The position numbers and the translations under genes are program-made. This document shows, piece by piece, positions 33,076-44,756 of a stretch of 64,000 nt of DNA. The notes under the pieces were generated by a model. That model saw only the letters and a program-made list of their open reading frames with translations. It did no database searches and was not told the DNA's origin. The DNA is taken from assembly GCF_000283155.1 (NCBI RefSeq), contig NW_004454170.1, forward strand, positions 10,723,340 to 10,787,339. The letters are read 5' to 3'. Within the stretch, counting starts at the first letter, position 1. Each line of letters begins with the position of its first letter. Source of the stretch: Ceratotherium simum simum. Lineage: Eukaryota > Chordata > Mammalia > Perissodactyla > Rhinocerotidae.

Positions 33076-33345
33076 GCCTGAAATCTCAACAAGCAATATT
33101 GGGCCCTGAGGGCTATATATTAAAGAAAAGACAAGTGCCTGCCCTCCAGGAGATTCTAGTCCCAAGTCATAGACAAAACAGATAGATTCAACTGAACAGA
33201 ACTGTTTAGTTACAAAATTATAGAAGCATTATCAGTGGAAAGGTTTCTCTTGGTCCTTCATCCATTTGAGAAATATCACTGAGTACCTATAATGCATGAG
33301 GCACTGGGTTATTTCCTGCAGTAAAACTGTTGGTGCACATAGACA
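33075..33345 (-). repeat. L2 LINE fragments (two pieces)
   Basis: A GTGCCTGCCCTCCAGGAGAT block at 33136 and a GAGTACCTATAATGCATGAG, GCACTGGGTT piece at about 33281-33311 are both antisense L2. Confidence 0.5.
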
Positions 33346-33349
33346 GTAC

Positions 33350-34505
33350 ACAGCTCACTCATGGTGAGGGCGTGGGCTGGGCCAGCTTTCTGGAGGAGGT
33401 AACTTATTATTATAAGAGTCCACTGGCAGGACAAGAGTAGGGTTGAGTAAATCTTTGGCATCTTCCTGAAGATGTGAGCCTTAGCCGTTGTGCTTTGAGT
33501 GAATCGGGCATTTTCTTCCCACCTACCATAGATGGCTTCTAATTTTGGTTAAGGAGGTGAACATTTACTCCAAAGACTGCTTAAACTCCCAGACTTCTCT
33601 GCTTGTAGGCAGTACGGCTTTCCCAAGCTGCTCTGATAGCCTTCCCCTGCCTCTGTCACCTTTCCTTAAACGATGTCCAGACCTTGAGCCAGACAGCATG
33701 CGGGCCAGTGGGTGCACGAGGCAGCCAACCCTCACCTACCCATTGCCATAGAAGCCCAGCTACGAACGGCACTAAGATGCCCATCGCTGTTGGCCAGGGC
33801 GGGCGAAGATGGCAGATGGCTTAGAGGTGGCATGCTGTGTTCAGGCCCCTCTACCTTTGTTGCTGGTGCCATTTGAAGCTGCCGGCTACTGTTTTTAGCT
33901 TGGCGGTCCATGGGCTTGAGGAGAGAGCTTTTGTAGTCACTCAGGAACGCAGGGTATTTTTAGCGAAGAGACTCTGCTTCAGGCATGCGCATTGTGTTCT
34001 TCCAATTATAGGCGTGGCAGCGGAGGGCTGAGCGCCGAAAGCCTGGGGCATCAGCTGGCTCAGCTGAGAGGTTCACAGAAAAAAGCGGTGGGGCGGGAAT
34101 GTTTAACTGGGTTCCTTTGGTCTCATGGAATTTTATTTTTTAAAAATCGGCCTCCTCCTTCCTCCTCAGAAGCTGCTGCCCAGGTGAAATGGAGGTGGAC
34201 TCCAGGAAGAGAGGGAAGGTGGGAAAGAAACCGCCCTGAGGTTGAAGAACTTCCAAAGAGGAACACCTGAGCCACAAAACCACATTTATTGGGCCCCACC
34301 CTAACAGAACAAGTGGTAGTGCAGTAAAAACTCATCGAAGTCTTTCTCTTGAGCTTGAAATCAATTTGTAGTTATTTACTTTTTATTAATTCACAAGAGA
34401 GAATGAATGAACAAATGTTTGCCCATCTGTTTATTCGTTCATGCTATAGCAACATACAATTTTTACTCTGGGAGATTTACAAATTATCTAGCTTAATCTG
34501 TTCCC
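33350..34505. other. Unique non-coding stretch, moderately GC-rich centre
   Basis: 33780-34110 is repeat-free and includes an NRF1-like GCATGCGCA (33983-33991) and AAGATGGC (33807). This could be regulatory. No open frame of note. Confidence 0.35.
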
Positions 34506-34650
34506 TTAGTTCTCTTCCCTGCCCGACACCCCTCTGCTTGCCTCTTTCAGAGATGAGGAGACTGAAGCCCAGAGAGGTTAAGTGATTTGCCCAAGGTCAT
34601 ACTAATTAGCAGCAGCTTTGGGACTGAAACCCAAGGGTTCTGACACCAAA
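34505..34650 (+). repeat. MIR SINE
   Basis: GATGAGGAGACTGAAGCCCA, GAGAGGTTAAGTGATTTGCC, CAAGGTCATACTAATTAGCA. Confidence 0.85.
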
Positions 34651-34814
34651 TCCTTTGTTTTCTATATTGTTTCTATAATATCTATATGTGCTATACTGTT
34701 GGAAGTATCTATGTTGCCTACTTTTTGTTCTTGTTTCGGTTAACAAATTAAAATAAGAACTTAAAAGACTTCCTGAGATAAGGTGAGCAGAGGTCATGCT
34801 TAGAGTCTTTTTCT

Positions 34815-35040
34815 TTTTTTTTTTTTTTTTTTTTAAAGATTTTTTATTTATTCAGTTTTTTCCCCCCAAACCCCCAGTAGATAGCTGTATGTCATAGGTT
34901 CACATCCTTCCAGTTGCTGTACGTGGGACTCGGCCTCACGTTGGACGGAGAAGTGGTGCCTCGGGGCGCTCCCGGGATCCGAACCCGGGCCGCCAGCATC
35001 AGAGCGCGCGCACTTAACCGCTAAGCCACGGAGCTGGCCC
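34815..35040 (-). mobile_element. Young ERE-type SINE with perfect 14-bp target duplication
   Basis: The reverse complement starts GGGCCAGCTCCGTGGCTTAG, an A-box-like region, and contains GGGTTCGGATCCCGGG, a B-box-like region. It ends in a long A-run (T-run 34814-34834). The target-site duplication TAGAGTCTTTTTCT is at 34801-34814 and 35041-35054. High CpG retention and the intact duplication imply recent insertion. It is the strongest clue to an equid-type genome. Confidence 0.95.
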
Positions 35041-35099
35041 TAGAGTCTTTTTCTGACTTCCCTCTTGGCTACCTTTTTTGGTTTCCTTCTGCTCCACGG

Positions 35100-35345
35100 A
35101 GTTCCCATTTATTGGGCACCTGCTACATGGAAGGCACTGTGCTGGGTACAGTCACGTGGACTATTTTGTGAACACAACAGCCTTCGAGGAAAGCATCAGA
35201 CACATCTTTTGAGATCTGAAGGCTGAGATACAGAGGGGTTAAGTGGTTTGCTCAAGATCAAATACCAACAAGTGACAGAGCCAGAATTAAAAGCCAGGTC
35301 TGTTTCCCACAAAGACCAGTGCTCTCTCCACTGAGCCCCAGATGT
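35100..35345 (+). repeat. MIR SINE, near full length
   Basis: TTATTGGGCACCTGCTACAT, AAGGCACTGTGCTGGGTACA, GAGGGGTTAAGTGGTTTGCT, TTAAAAGCCAGGTCTGTTTC. Confidence 0.85.
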
Positions 35346-36180
35346 TTTTGCAATACCTTGGGAGCTGTGTTGTTCTGTGTCTTGGGCGCGACGGTGGGCC
35401 CTCTGATCCGTGGAATGTGCTGTGTTCACTAGCAGTGTGGATTTTCATGGAAGTGTAGGAGGAGATGTGGTCTATTCTTTCACACTCTTACATCTCTAAT
35501 AAATAAAATGTCTTCTTTCCCCTAGAAGTCTCTCAGAGGGAGCCCAGCCATTCAGACCACCTCCCGCCTTGGACCCTCAGCTTTGCTTTACAGCTGCTAC
35601 TGGCACTGCTGGGCTCTTACCTCCATTCCAGAGCTCTTTTTGTGTATGTTTTGTCTCCCCAGTGGATTTTAAAAAACTATGGTTTAGTATAATTGAATGA
35701 GTGTCTATTGAATGCCTCCCAAGGAGCTGGGAGCTGGGTCACAGAGGTGCCTCTGTACTTCGGATCTCATGACAGGCTTGGCTCTGAGCCACTCATTTAT
35801 TCTCTTAACAAACACAGTGCCAGGCAGGCTCAAGGTGCAAACAGTTTAGTAGGAGAGGAAGACAAGTACACAAGGTAATCTGAACGTCCCAGACACCTCC
35901 AGCTTTGTGGGTCAGGGGAGCTCACACTGACATTGGCTGCTCAGCAGGACCCAGCCCCACCCGCAATCCGCTGGTGTCTCCAAGTCTCCAAGGAGAGAGC
36001 TCATTGCCTCCCCTTGACCTCTCCAGATGAAGCAGGCTTCTGGATTAGGTTGTGTCTCGCACCCTTAACTTATCATTGTGTAAAGATGTCAACATCCCAT
36101 TTGGAATACTGAGGATACTGTAGGTCCCATAATGAGGAGAATTGATGATCTAATTTTTCTCAGGTAGTGAGGTTCCCAGA
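35345..36180. other. Mostly unique stretch with a possible L2 remnant
   Basis: 35690-35890 carries loose L2-like blocks (AACAAACACAGTGCCAGGCA at 35808). The remainder is unique. Confidence 0.35.
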
Positions 36181-36315
36181 TTGGACAGGAGGAGGGAAAC
36201 CATAAGCTCCATGGGTTAGGAGACCTCTCTCTCTTGATCATCTTTGTATCCCCAGCTCCTACTACAGTACATGGCAAATACATATGATGTTGCACAAATA
36301 AGTGAATGCATAAGA
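36180..36315 (+). repeat. L2 LINE 3'-end fragment
   Basis: CATAAGCTCCATGGGTTAGG, TGTATCCCCAGCTCCTACTA, AATAAGTGAATGCATAAG. Confidence 0.7.
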
Positions 36316-37715
36316 ATGGATTTAGTAAATTATTTCTTCTCTATAAACTCATAGTGAGATCTATAGTTGTCTGAAGGGTTGAAAATTGACATGTTAGAGA
36401 AGAATACAATGGACTTGGGATCATTCTGCATTGAGAACAGATCCTGGGGCAATTAAGAAATATTTTTTTAATTCAAAAATATGAAAAAAATGCTAGCTAT
36501 ATTCTGTTTGTTCCTCCAGATCTGCTTTCACCTTCTCCAGCTCTGCCCTCTGCCCCTGAAGCCTGGCTTTTGGACCTCCTCAGTGGCTCCCTTGCCCTCT
36601 GGCTTCTCAATGGAGAGTCCTGGGAGGAGGCAGAGGGAGGAAAGAGGTGAGATCTGGGTGTTTTTCCTCTGGCTCTCTCCCTGACTAGAGTCTATGACTC
36701 TTCTTTGCTCTTGAAACCACTGTCCCCCTGTCCTTCCAGTCCCTCTGTTACTAGCCCTGGGTATTACCCTTGTGATTTCCCTATACCTCATCCACACTTT
36801 TGAAATAGTTCCTATATTGGACTGTCATCAAATTATCCTCATTTGAGTATGCCATCTGTTCCTGCTTGCAACCTGGATAAATGGGTGCAGCCTCTCCTAT
36901 CTTGAAAACACGTTTAAGATTTCTCCCAGCTCATCCTTGTTCACATGTCCCTCCATTTCCTTCATTTTCTTAATAGTATGTGAACTAGTTGCTTCCACCA
37001 AATTTATTTTTATAGATGTGTAAACACTAATCTGGGAAAAAAAAGAGGCTGTGATGTCATCCAGACACATACCATCACACACAAAATTATTTAATTTAGT
37101 GATGACCAGAGCAGGGGGCAGCCTTGCCCTTCATCTCAAGAGAAAGCTAAACTGGAGGAGAGAGAGCCCTCTGTTCTCTCCTACCTGGACCTCTCTATCT
37201 TAATTTGGATTCCCTCGAAGCAGAGCTTGAGAAGGGATCTGGGTGTCTGTGGCTTACACAGAGAGAACCCTCAGGAGAAAGAGTGAGGGAAGCGGGGTAG
37301 CGCTGAGCAGTTGCAAAGCAAGGACGTGGTCCCAGCTGGAGTCCAGCCTCGGCCTGGTCCACAGGGAGCTCTGGAGCATATAAACTGCACCATTGAGTTG
37401 GTCCCATTTGGAGGCAAAGGGGCTGCCTTTGTACCCCTGAGTCAGTCAGTTAATGGCTGTGGGCTGACTGCGAGGAGGAGGTGTCACCTGGGGGTGAAGT
37501 GGCTACTGTTCTGCTGAAGGCAATTATTTGAAGAAGGCGGGCATCTGTGAGGCGATATTCACAGCAGCTGGGGGATGGGAGCACCAGCCTGGTAAAGGGC
37601 ATCTGGGTGGGGCCCCGACAGTGCGGACTATACCCTCCTTCTCCTTGTTCAGTGAGTACATAACTACCATAGCTCTTGTTTTGCTAGTCAATATATTTTG
37701 ATCTTCTTCCTCCCT
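36315..37715. other. Unique non-coding stretch
   Basis: No recognised repeat. An AP-1-like TGAGTCAG occurs at 37438-37445. 36930-37100 is AT-rich and repeat-free. Confidence 0.4.
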
Positions 37716-37719
37716 CTCT

Positions 37720-37880
37720 CCCTTTATGTCTTCCATAAATATTTTTCGAACCCCTGCTATGTAAGGACCGGTGGGATATTCAAGAGAAATATAAGGCACA
37801 GGCTCCCTCTTGGAGGTTCTTACTGTCTTATTGGGATGACATGTCCTGCCATAATTGGCGTGTGTGAAGCAACATTTAAT
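37720..37880 (-). repeat. L2 LINE fragment
   Basis: TCTTCCATAAATATTTTTCG, CCCCTGCTATGTAAGGACCG, CTCCCTCTTGGAGGTTCTTA. Confidence 0.6.
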
Positions 37881-38540
37881 TGAATATTAACTTGTGTGGC
37901 TGAGATAAATGTACCCTGGGAGTTTAGAGACAGCAGTGATCAGTCAGGACTGGGATCATCATAGGGGATTTAAAGGTGAAACCAGACACCCAAAGCCTCT
38001 TGTGAACTGATTGGTGCCAAAAATGGCACCCAGGGTCCCCCATTCCCGCTCCCTGGGCTTTTCCTTCTCCAGCGATACCGATGGAAAACAAATGCTGTGT
38101 TCAGTTCACATCCCTACTTAATTCAGTTTCTTTTAGGCCACACAGAGTTTCTGTTTCAACAAAAGTCTCCATGGGGGTGACTCTGTAGATTCTCTCTTGT
38201 TCTGCCCTGGAACAATGGCGTGGGGACAGATTGTGGCAGAGTGAGGTGGAGGCTGTGGCCTCCCTGCCTGAAAGGCACAAATGCTGCCTTTCAAGTCTGT
38301 GGCCGTAACCCAATCCCTCTTTCGGTTCTATTTGTGGGATGAAGTGGGGGCAAAAGCGAGGGGGGGAGGAGATCATGGCAGTTTTGACCTATTCAAGCTG
38401 GGTGGAAAAAGGACTCTTCACCTGGGAAATAAATGTGTACTGTTGATGCTACCCATGTTTGTCTCTGTCCGTCTCTCCCTTTAGGGCCACCCATTTGGGC
38501 ACTAGGACTTCAGGCCAGGCTGATAAGAATTGGGATATGG
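37880..38540. other. Unique non-coding stretch
   Basis: Nothing recognised. Confidence 0.4.
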
Positions 38541-39000
38541 AGGACAAAATCCTTCTGTGAAGCAACAGGACTTTCTCCAGGTTCTCGGGCTCAATTCCGC
38601 CGAAGCTGTATTCGGCATCTCCAAGTCACAAAATGTCGGACTGGGGCTGCTGTCACTGGTGAGAAGGGAAACTGGCACTTAGTTCTTGTTCGTGGCAGTG
38701 ATCCTGAAAGGTTTCCTGTTTAACATTTTCTATTTGCATTAAAAAAAAACAGCCAGCATCTCTGAACTAGAGAGGATTCAGGATGTGTGTGTGTGTGCTG
38801 TTCACAGGTTGAGGGTGGTGTGGTGGGATCTTCCATATCATGCTGAAATCAACTCCTCAACAGCAGCCATTTTCAATATGATCCTTGTGTTTGCTTGGCA
38901 AAATGCAGGATTGGAAAAACAAAAGGTTTTCCTGCCAGATTCCGTTAATTTCAGCAGCAGCAGTGCGAGCAGCAATCTGGTTCTCTCAGATGAGTGTTTG
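38540..39000. promoter_or_regulatory. Candidate conserved non-coding segment
   Basis: Repeat-free, with element-like blocks at 38540-38770 and 38840-39000 (for example TTCTATTTGCATTAAAAAAA at 38728, containing an octamer-like ATTTGCAT). A short TG run lies at 38784-38796. Judged by eye only. Confidence 0.25.
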
Positions 39001-40015
39001 ACAAGAATGGCCAGGAGTGAGGTTCGGGAGTCTTGTGGGGTCTTTTTCAGTGAAAGTCTAGGCTCCCTCTGCCCATTTTTTCTCCTCCATAAGAACATGT
39101 GGCCAGACAGAATGATGGGCAAATGAGCTGGCAACATACCATAAGTAGGTGGGAGGATGGGGGCTTTGAGAGGGAGCAAGGATGTGGAAGAAATGGATGG
39201 TGTATGGTCATGGTGGGGGTGCCTCCTCTGACCCACCCAAGGGAGATGTCAAGGGTCACCCCTCACCTGCTGGGGCTGGAGAGTGTCCAAGGGGCCTGGT
39301 GCTGGAATGTGAGACCAAAGGATAAGTTCCTAGATACCTGGTCTCTGGGGTCGCAGAACACTGCTTGGAAAACAGAAGCTGCCTGGTTACAAAGGATGAC
39401 ACAGACGGAGGGGCCGGCGACCCAGAGTGAGCAGGAATGGGGCTGGGGAATTTCCACTGGTTCCACAGTGAGGTCGGCTTGTGTGTGACCTGCCTGGAAT
39501 TTTTTAGGAGTCCTGTAAGCAGACTGGAGACGCCCAACTCAGAGGTATGGTCCTAAAAGCTGGTCTGCCGTTTGATGACAATAGTGGACAAAGAGTCATT
39601 TGCTCAGTTATTTTTTAGTTGTGTTTTTTCCTCTCCTTTTCTTAGATTTTATGACCTGGAAAGAAACTTTATAGAACTGGGAGGACCAATGACCATGTGA
39701 CCACAGAGTGAGCTCACTAGATGGTCAGCAGCCTTCCCCAGGAGGTCAGAGGAAAGGTGGAAGGTGGCCCCTGGAGAGTTGGAACTGCTCACGCTTATGT
39801 GTAAAGAGCTTCTAATCACCCCAGGAGAGAGGGCATTATTGGATTGGATAACTTCCCCGAATTATCTGGTTAATCACAGCTCTTCTATATGGACTGCAAG
39901 TGTCCAAGGGGTTGTTTAAAAAACAAACAGCCAGCAACACCCCCACCCTCCATCCCCCCAAATATCTCACAGCCCTCTTAGAAAGCACTAAGTCATTCTG
40001 ACGGTGATGACTTAG
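39000..40015. other. Unique non-coding stretch
   Basis: No repeat or coding signature recognised. Confidence 0.4.
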
Positions 40016-40225
40016 CAATGATGATAAAGCACCTTCACTTACTGAGTCCTTGCTGTGGTGCCTTGTCCTGGGCTGAGTGCTACACTGTCACATTTAGTCC
40101 TCTGTCATTCCCAAGGAAGTATGATTATCTTCATTTTACAAATGAGAAAACAGACTTGAAGACCTTAGCTTGCCCAAAGTCTTATAGAGCTGGGACTTTA
40201 ACCCAGGTTTGTTTACCTACAAGAC
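40015..40225 (+). repeat. MIR SINE
   Basis: CACTTACTGAGTCCTTGCTG, TTTTACAAATGAGAAAACAG, TTAGCTTGCCCAAAGTCTTA, TTTAACCCAGGTTTG. Confidence 0.85.
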
Positions 40226-41070
40226 CTGACTCGAGCAACCCAGAGGGTGAGGGAGTCCTGATGCTGAGGATCCTCTGCTCACCCAGGTGAGGGATAAAGG
40301 GGTGGAGGTCCAAGCCCGCAAGGTCTTGCCTGTAGGCCTCACGTCCTAGAGGTGGGCTCAACCTACTGATGGTCATGTCAGTGCTTGAAGCTGAAGACTG
40401 CATCTGTTTCCACACCCTGTCTGGGGGCTTCTGGGATATATGTGTGTGTGTTTGTGTGTGTGTGCATACATGCATGAGAGAGAGAGAGACTGCAAGGGAA
40501 GGCAAGATTCCTTGGAGTAGATTACCTGAGAATCCCCTATGGAATGGATTAAAGGGGTCACGGTTTTTGCTCATTCCCTCTGCATAAGTGTGAAAGTGAA
40601 GGACTAAAGAAGGGATAGAAAGGGACTGAGATTCAGTAGAAACCAGCCCTGGTCGTCATAACTATTATCTGGAATTCTAAGACCTAAGAGTTACGTGAAA
40701 TAGCTTGTTTGTTGTTATCCAGCTCTTTGACATGCATCCAACATGGAAGACAACCATGGGAAATATATTTTTTTCTGAGACACTGAAGATACTTAACAAA
40801 TTCTCTTTGATCAATTGACTGACTACCTAAGATTCTGGCAAACATGTTTCCCATTTAACATTGCCCCTTTTAAATATATTTTTGTTCTAGTGTTTTAGAG
40901 TGTTTTCTGTAGACATCTCTTTTTCTGAGTATGAGGCCTCTTCTTCTTGCCTCTTGAGTTGGTTCTGTGTGAGTTTGACCCTTCGAGATGAAAAAAATCC
41001 TATGTGCTGCATGGAAGAGATATATATTGTGCCTGGACTATCTATGTGAGTTCATGCATTTTCCAGCACC
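40225..41070. other. Unique stretch with TG/GA microsatellites
   Basis: An alternating TG tract at about 40440-40464 is followed by (GA)n at 40476-40488. Nothing else is recognised. Confidence 0.5.
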
Positions 41071-41345
41071 CTCCCTGTTAGGCAGGGGCGTGGGACTAAT
41101 TCTGGGCAATGGACTGTAGCAAAAGTGATGGATGTCAAATCTAGGGCGAAGCATAGGAGAAGGGATGTGAGTCCTTTCTTGCTGCAGCCAATCTACAAGC
41201 CATGTGTTGAGATGTTAGTGTCACAGATGGAGGTGAGACCCACTGATCTGCAACAGACTCAGAAGGAGCAAGAAATAATGTATTAAGCCACTGAGATTTC
41301 AGGATTTGTTATCACAGTATAGTCTAGCCTAACTTTCTTGAATAA
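41070..41345 (+). repeat. Probable old LTR-type repeat
   Basis: The end portion ATTAAGCCACTGAGATTTCA, TTATCACAGTATAGTCTAGC resembles the 3' end of old mammalian LTR-like repeats. Family not assigned. Confidence 0.4.
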
Positions 41346-41504
41346 AATTTACCACTGGGTTTTCATCTGTGCTTTTATTTTATTTTGAAGAATGAGAAAA
41401 TGGAAAGGAACACATGTGTAGCTTTTGAATGTACATTCCGTTTGTCCAGCATTGCTCTCATCCCTCTCCAATGACTTGATATGCTCCTTGTCACTCGTGA
41501 AAGT

Positions 41505-41575
41505 GTGGGATTTTTGCTTCTTTGCATCCTCCAAGTACATAGTAGATGCTTAATAAATAGTGGTTTAATCGAGAT
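41505..41575 (+). repeat. L2 LINE 3' end, first of two in tandem
   Basis: AAGTACATAGTAGATGCTTA then ATAAATAGTGG is the L2 terminal pattern. Confidence 0.65.
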
Positions 41576-41589
41576 GAGTGGAACTTGAT

Positions 41590-41705
41590 CCACTAGACTA
41601 TAAACTCTATGAGGTAAGGAATTTGTCAGTTTTGTTCCAATGGCTGCATACCTTAGAGTAGTTCCTGGCACATAGTAGATGCTTAATAAAAAGTTATTGA
41701 ATGAA
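41590..41705 (+). repeat. L2 LINE 3' end, second of two in tandem
   Basis: CTAGACTATAAACTCTATGA, AGTTCCTGGCACATAGTAGA, TGCTTAATAAAAAGTTATTG and ATGAAT form a complete L2 3' end. Confidence 0.8.
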
Positions 41706-42058
41706 TCCCATAGATCTATCAAGGACCTGATTTGGAGTTTCCCTTACTGCTGGCAGCACTGGGAGACACTTAAGGTGTCTATTCTTCTGTCCGTATAATG
41801 TGAAGGCTTGCCTATCTCTCTTTTAAACTTGAGAGTCTTTCAAATCCGGCCATAAGGATGCTGTGTGAAAATGGCTAGCAGGAAGCTGAAGGTTAAAATC
41901 ACACTTTATAGTCCATATGTCAGGAAAGATGGGCACTCTCGTGTAGACTGCCATGATGTGGGACCTCATATCCCTTCACTGCTGATAGGCAAGGTTGGTG
42001 ACACATCGCTATATCCCTATGGATGTTTCCATTGATTGCCTCATCTCCTTCCATGAAG
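41705..42058. other. Unique non-coding stretch
   Basis: Nothing recognised. Confidence 0.4.
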
Positions 42059-42514
42059 TGATGGTCAATTCTACATGTCAACTTGGCTGAGCTATAGTAC
42101 ACAGTTATTTAATCAAATACTAATGTGGGTGTTGCTGTAAAAGTATTTTGTAGATGTGGTCAACATCTGTGGTCAGTTGACTTTGAGTTAAGGGAATTAC
42201 TCTTGAAAATGTGGATGGGCCTCACCCAATCAGTTGAAGACCTTAACAGCCAAGATTGAGGTTTCCCAGAGAAGAAGAAATTCTTCCTCAAGACTACGGT
42301 ATCAACTACTGCCTGAGTTTCTAGCCTGCTGGCCTGACCCGAAAATTTCAGACTTGCCTGCCTTATGGATTTTGGATTTGCCAGCTCCCATAATTGCATG
42401 AGCAAATTCCTAGAAATAAATCTCTTTATACACACTCACTCACTCACACACACACACACATACACACACACACTCTACTGGTTTTGCTTCTCTGGAGAAC
42501 CCTGACTAATACAC
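42058..42514 (+). mobile_element. ERVL-type LTR (MLT2-like) containing a CA microsatellite
   Basis: Solitary LTR: TACATGTCAACTTGGCTGAG, GATGGGCCTCACCCAATCAG, CCTAGAAATAAATCTCTTTA and a terminal TTCTCTGGAGAACCCTGACT. (CACT)n and (CA)n from about 42432 to 42472 have expanded just after the polyadenylation region. No retroviral genes attached. Confidence 0.85.
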
Positions 42515-43530
42515 ATGGGTCTTTTATGTAGGTCCTATTAAACGATAAATTCATAATCCCATAGGAAGGGATTGTTATTATTATTGCTCAATAATTACAT
42601 TTATAGAACAATACAGTGTGATAAGCTCTATGATAAAGGGGTGTTCTGCACTGTGCTGTATGCTATAGAGCCAAAGGAGGAAAGAGCATGGCTTTTTCTC
42701 TCAAGGGACTTAACATTACAGCTGAGAAATATTGCATCCCATTCTTTCCTATTCTTTGGCATTTCCTCTCATAGCCTTTATACTTTCACTGGAAGGGTCT
42801 CTCTCTGCTTAAGAGGTGAAGAATTTGTCCTCCTGGGGACAGAAACCTCCCAGAGAGATTTGAGGAGGTGGAAAGCTGAGGGAATGACGACGTAAGGGCA
42901 CGTTTGAATGGATTGTTTTAATATTTGCCTTCTGCTTTCAGTCCAACTCCATTCCACACATTTATTACTGCCTCACTGGGCGCGTCTCACCCTTGTCCTC
43001 TAGAAGTTCACGCGACTGACTAAAATGCAAAGTATGTTCTGAGGATGCCATGCCAGAGCATGAACCAAGTGTTGGGGATGTGAAGAAGGGGAGATAGTTC
43101 TGATGGGTAGGTCAGGCAAGCCTCCTCAGAGGCACCATTTTAATTGAGTTTGGATGATGACTCACCTTTGGCCAGAGGGGCGGTGATGGGCATGGAGACT
43201 ATTCCTGGGAGGGGCACAGGGGAAAAAAAGCATAAGGCACATTCAGACAGCTTTGAAAGTATGTTTAGTGTTCAACTTAGTTGATGTATAGGTTGAAAGA
43301 AAAGAAGGAACACCAAGTCAGATGTGGACCTGAATAGGAACAGAACTGAATTTCAAATTCAGACTTGGGATCATATACAAAGCAGAATGATAACGTTATG
43401 GGAATGGGTGATAATTCCCATTTCAGTTCAATTTGTGGCATGGCTCTGACGTGGTTAGTGTATACTCTGTATTAAAGAGGTCAGGGGATGCATCTAAGAA
43501 ATGGAAGATACAGCCACAGGCCTAAGGAGT
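42515..43530. other. Mostly unique stretch, weak L2 remnant
   Basis: 43030-43190 includes GAGGCACCATTTTAATTGAG, similar to an internal L2 block on the minus strand. Otherwise unique. Confidence 0.35.
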
Positions 43531-43539
43531 TTATAGTCA

Positions 43540-43765
43540 TACTGGGATGACAGATTTAGCATTTAACATTCACTCGAGAAACTTTTATTCAGTGTCTGCC
43601 ATGCTTCAGAAACTGTTAAAGTATATAAAATTGAATTTATATATAAAATTGAATTTGTATGTGGTCCTGAGTTCAAGGAGCTTACGGTCTAGCAGGAGAA
43701 GACAGAAAGGTAAATTATTTGTTATACCTCAATGTTTAAGTGCTATGATGGAGGAATCATACTGG
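43540..43765 (-). repeat. L2 LINE fragment with an 18-bp internal duplication
   Basis: TTATTCAGTGTCTGCCATGC, then AAGGAGCTTACGGTCTAGCA. An ATATAAAATTGAATTT unit is repeated with an 18-bp period at about 43621-43656. Confidence 0.65.
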
Positions 43766-43779
43766 TGATTCAGGAGTTC

Positions 43780-44496
43780 AGAGGGTTGATTTGAGGAGCT
43801 AGGAGAGAAAAGCTCTCTGGAAGGGTGTGCTTGTTCCTAAATGGAAGAGACAAACACATTTAAGATATAAGCTGAGGGAAAAAAGACAGCAGAGAGGGTG
43901 AGACTAAAGACAGAGGAGAGGGGAAATGATGGATAGTGAGATGGGTGCAATCCAGAGCCTGGTGGAAGGATCTGCCTGGGACAGGAGGAGGGATGCTTCA
44001 GAGGGAAGGAGGAGAGGACAGGTTAAGGTGTAGATAGGTTAGTGGTGAGGAGGAAGCTGAGGGTGACTTAGGGTCTCAGTATTTTTAATGAAGAAGGAGG
44101 CAAGGCTGAGATGGAGTGAGGAGGAACATGGTAGGGGAGGGATTTTGAGGTGAAAGATGATATCTAGAAATATGGATGAAGAGAAGAAAGGAAGGGTTTG
44201 ATGGCAGGATTAAGGTTGGAGACCCCAGATTCATGGAGATTCCAGCCCAAATAATTGTGTGGTTTCCTCTGGCTGTCCTCAGCAGCCTGGCTGCAGGAGC
44301 AGGGGAGTTTGAAGGATCCAGAATTCAGGATTCCAGGTCAGGGAAGCAGACTTCAAAGATATTGGCAAGGAAGTTCCTGAAGGGATAGATGGTGAGGTGT
44401 TGGTTAGAAAGGGAAGAATGTGAAACCAGATGTGAGTTGATAAATGGAGGGAAATTTAGCTTGTCATGGACAGAAAGTGTCCATGAGATGAAAAAT
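43780..44496 (+). other. Purine-rich stretch
   Basis: Strongly G+A-biased plus strand, especially 43860-44200. It may be the interior of an old repeat, interrupted by the ERE at 44507. No gene. Confidence 0.4.
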
Positions 44497-44506
44497 AAGT
44501 AAATTG

Positions 44507-44746
44507 GGGCCAGCCCAGTGGCGTAGTGGTTAAGTTCGAGTGCTTCATTTTAGCGACCCGGGGTTTGCAGGTTCGGATCCTGGGCGTGGACCTACAAACC
44601 ACTCATCAAGCCATGCTGTGGCAGCATCCCACATACGAAATAGAGGAAGATGGGTACAGATGTTAGCTCAGGGCCAATCTTCCTCAGCAAAAAGAGGCAA
44701 TGGATGTTAGCTCACAGCCAGTCTTCCTCACACACACACACACAAA
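44507..44746 (+). mobile_element. ERE-type SINE with target duplication
   Basis: Begins GGGGCCAGCCCAGTGGCGTA, has GCAGGTTCGGATCCTGGGCG (B-box-like), AGAGGAAGATGGGTACAGAT and TTAGCTCAGGGCCAATCTTC, and ends in a (CA)n tail. The AAGTAAATTG target duplication is at 44497-44506 and 44747-44756. Confidence 0.95.
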
Positions 44747-44756
44747 AAGTAAATTG

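Noticed and set aside
34940..35040. tRNA-like A and B box sequences
   Set aside because: They belong to the tRNA-derived head of an ERE SINE. No cloverleaf tRNA gene is present.
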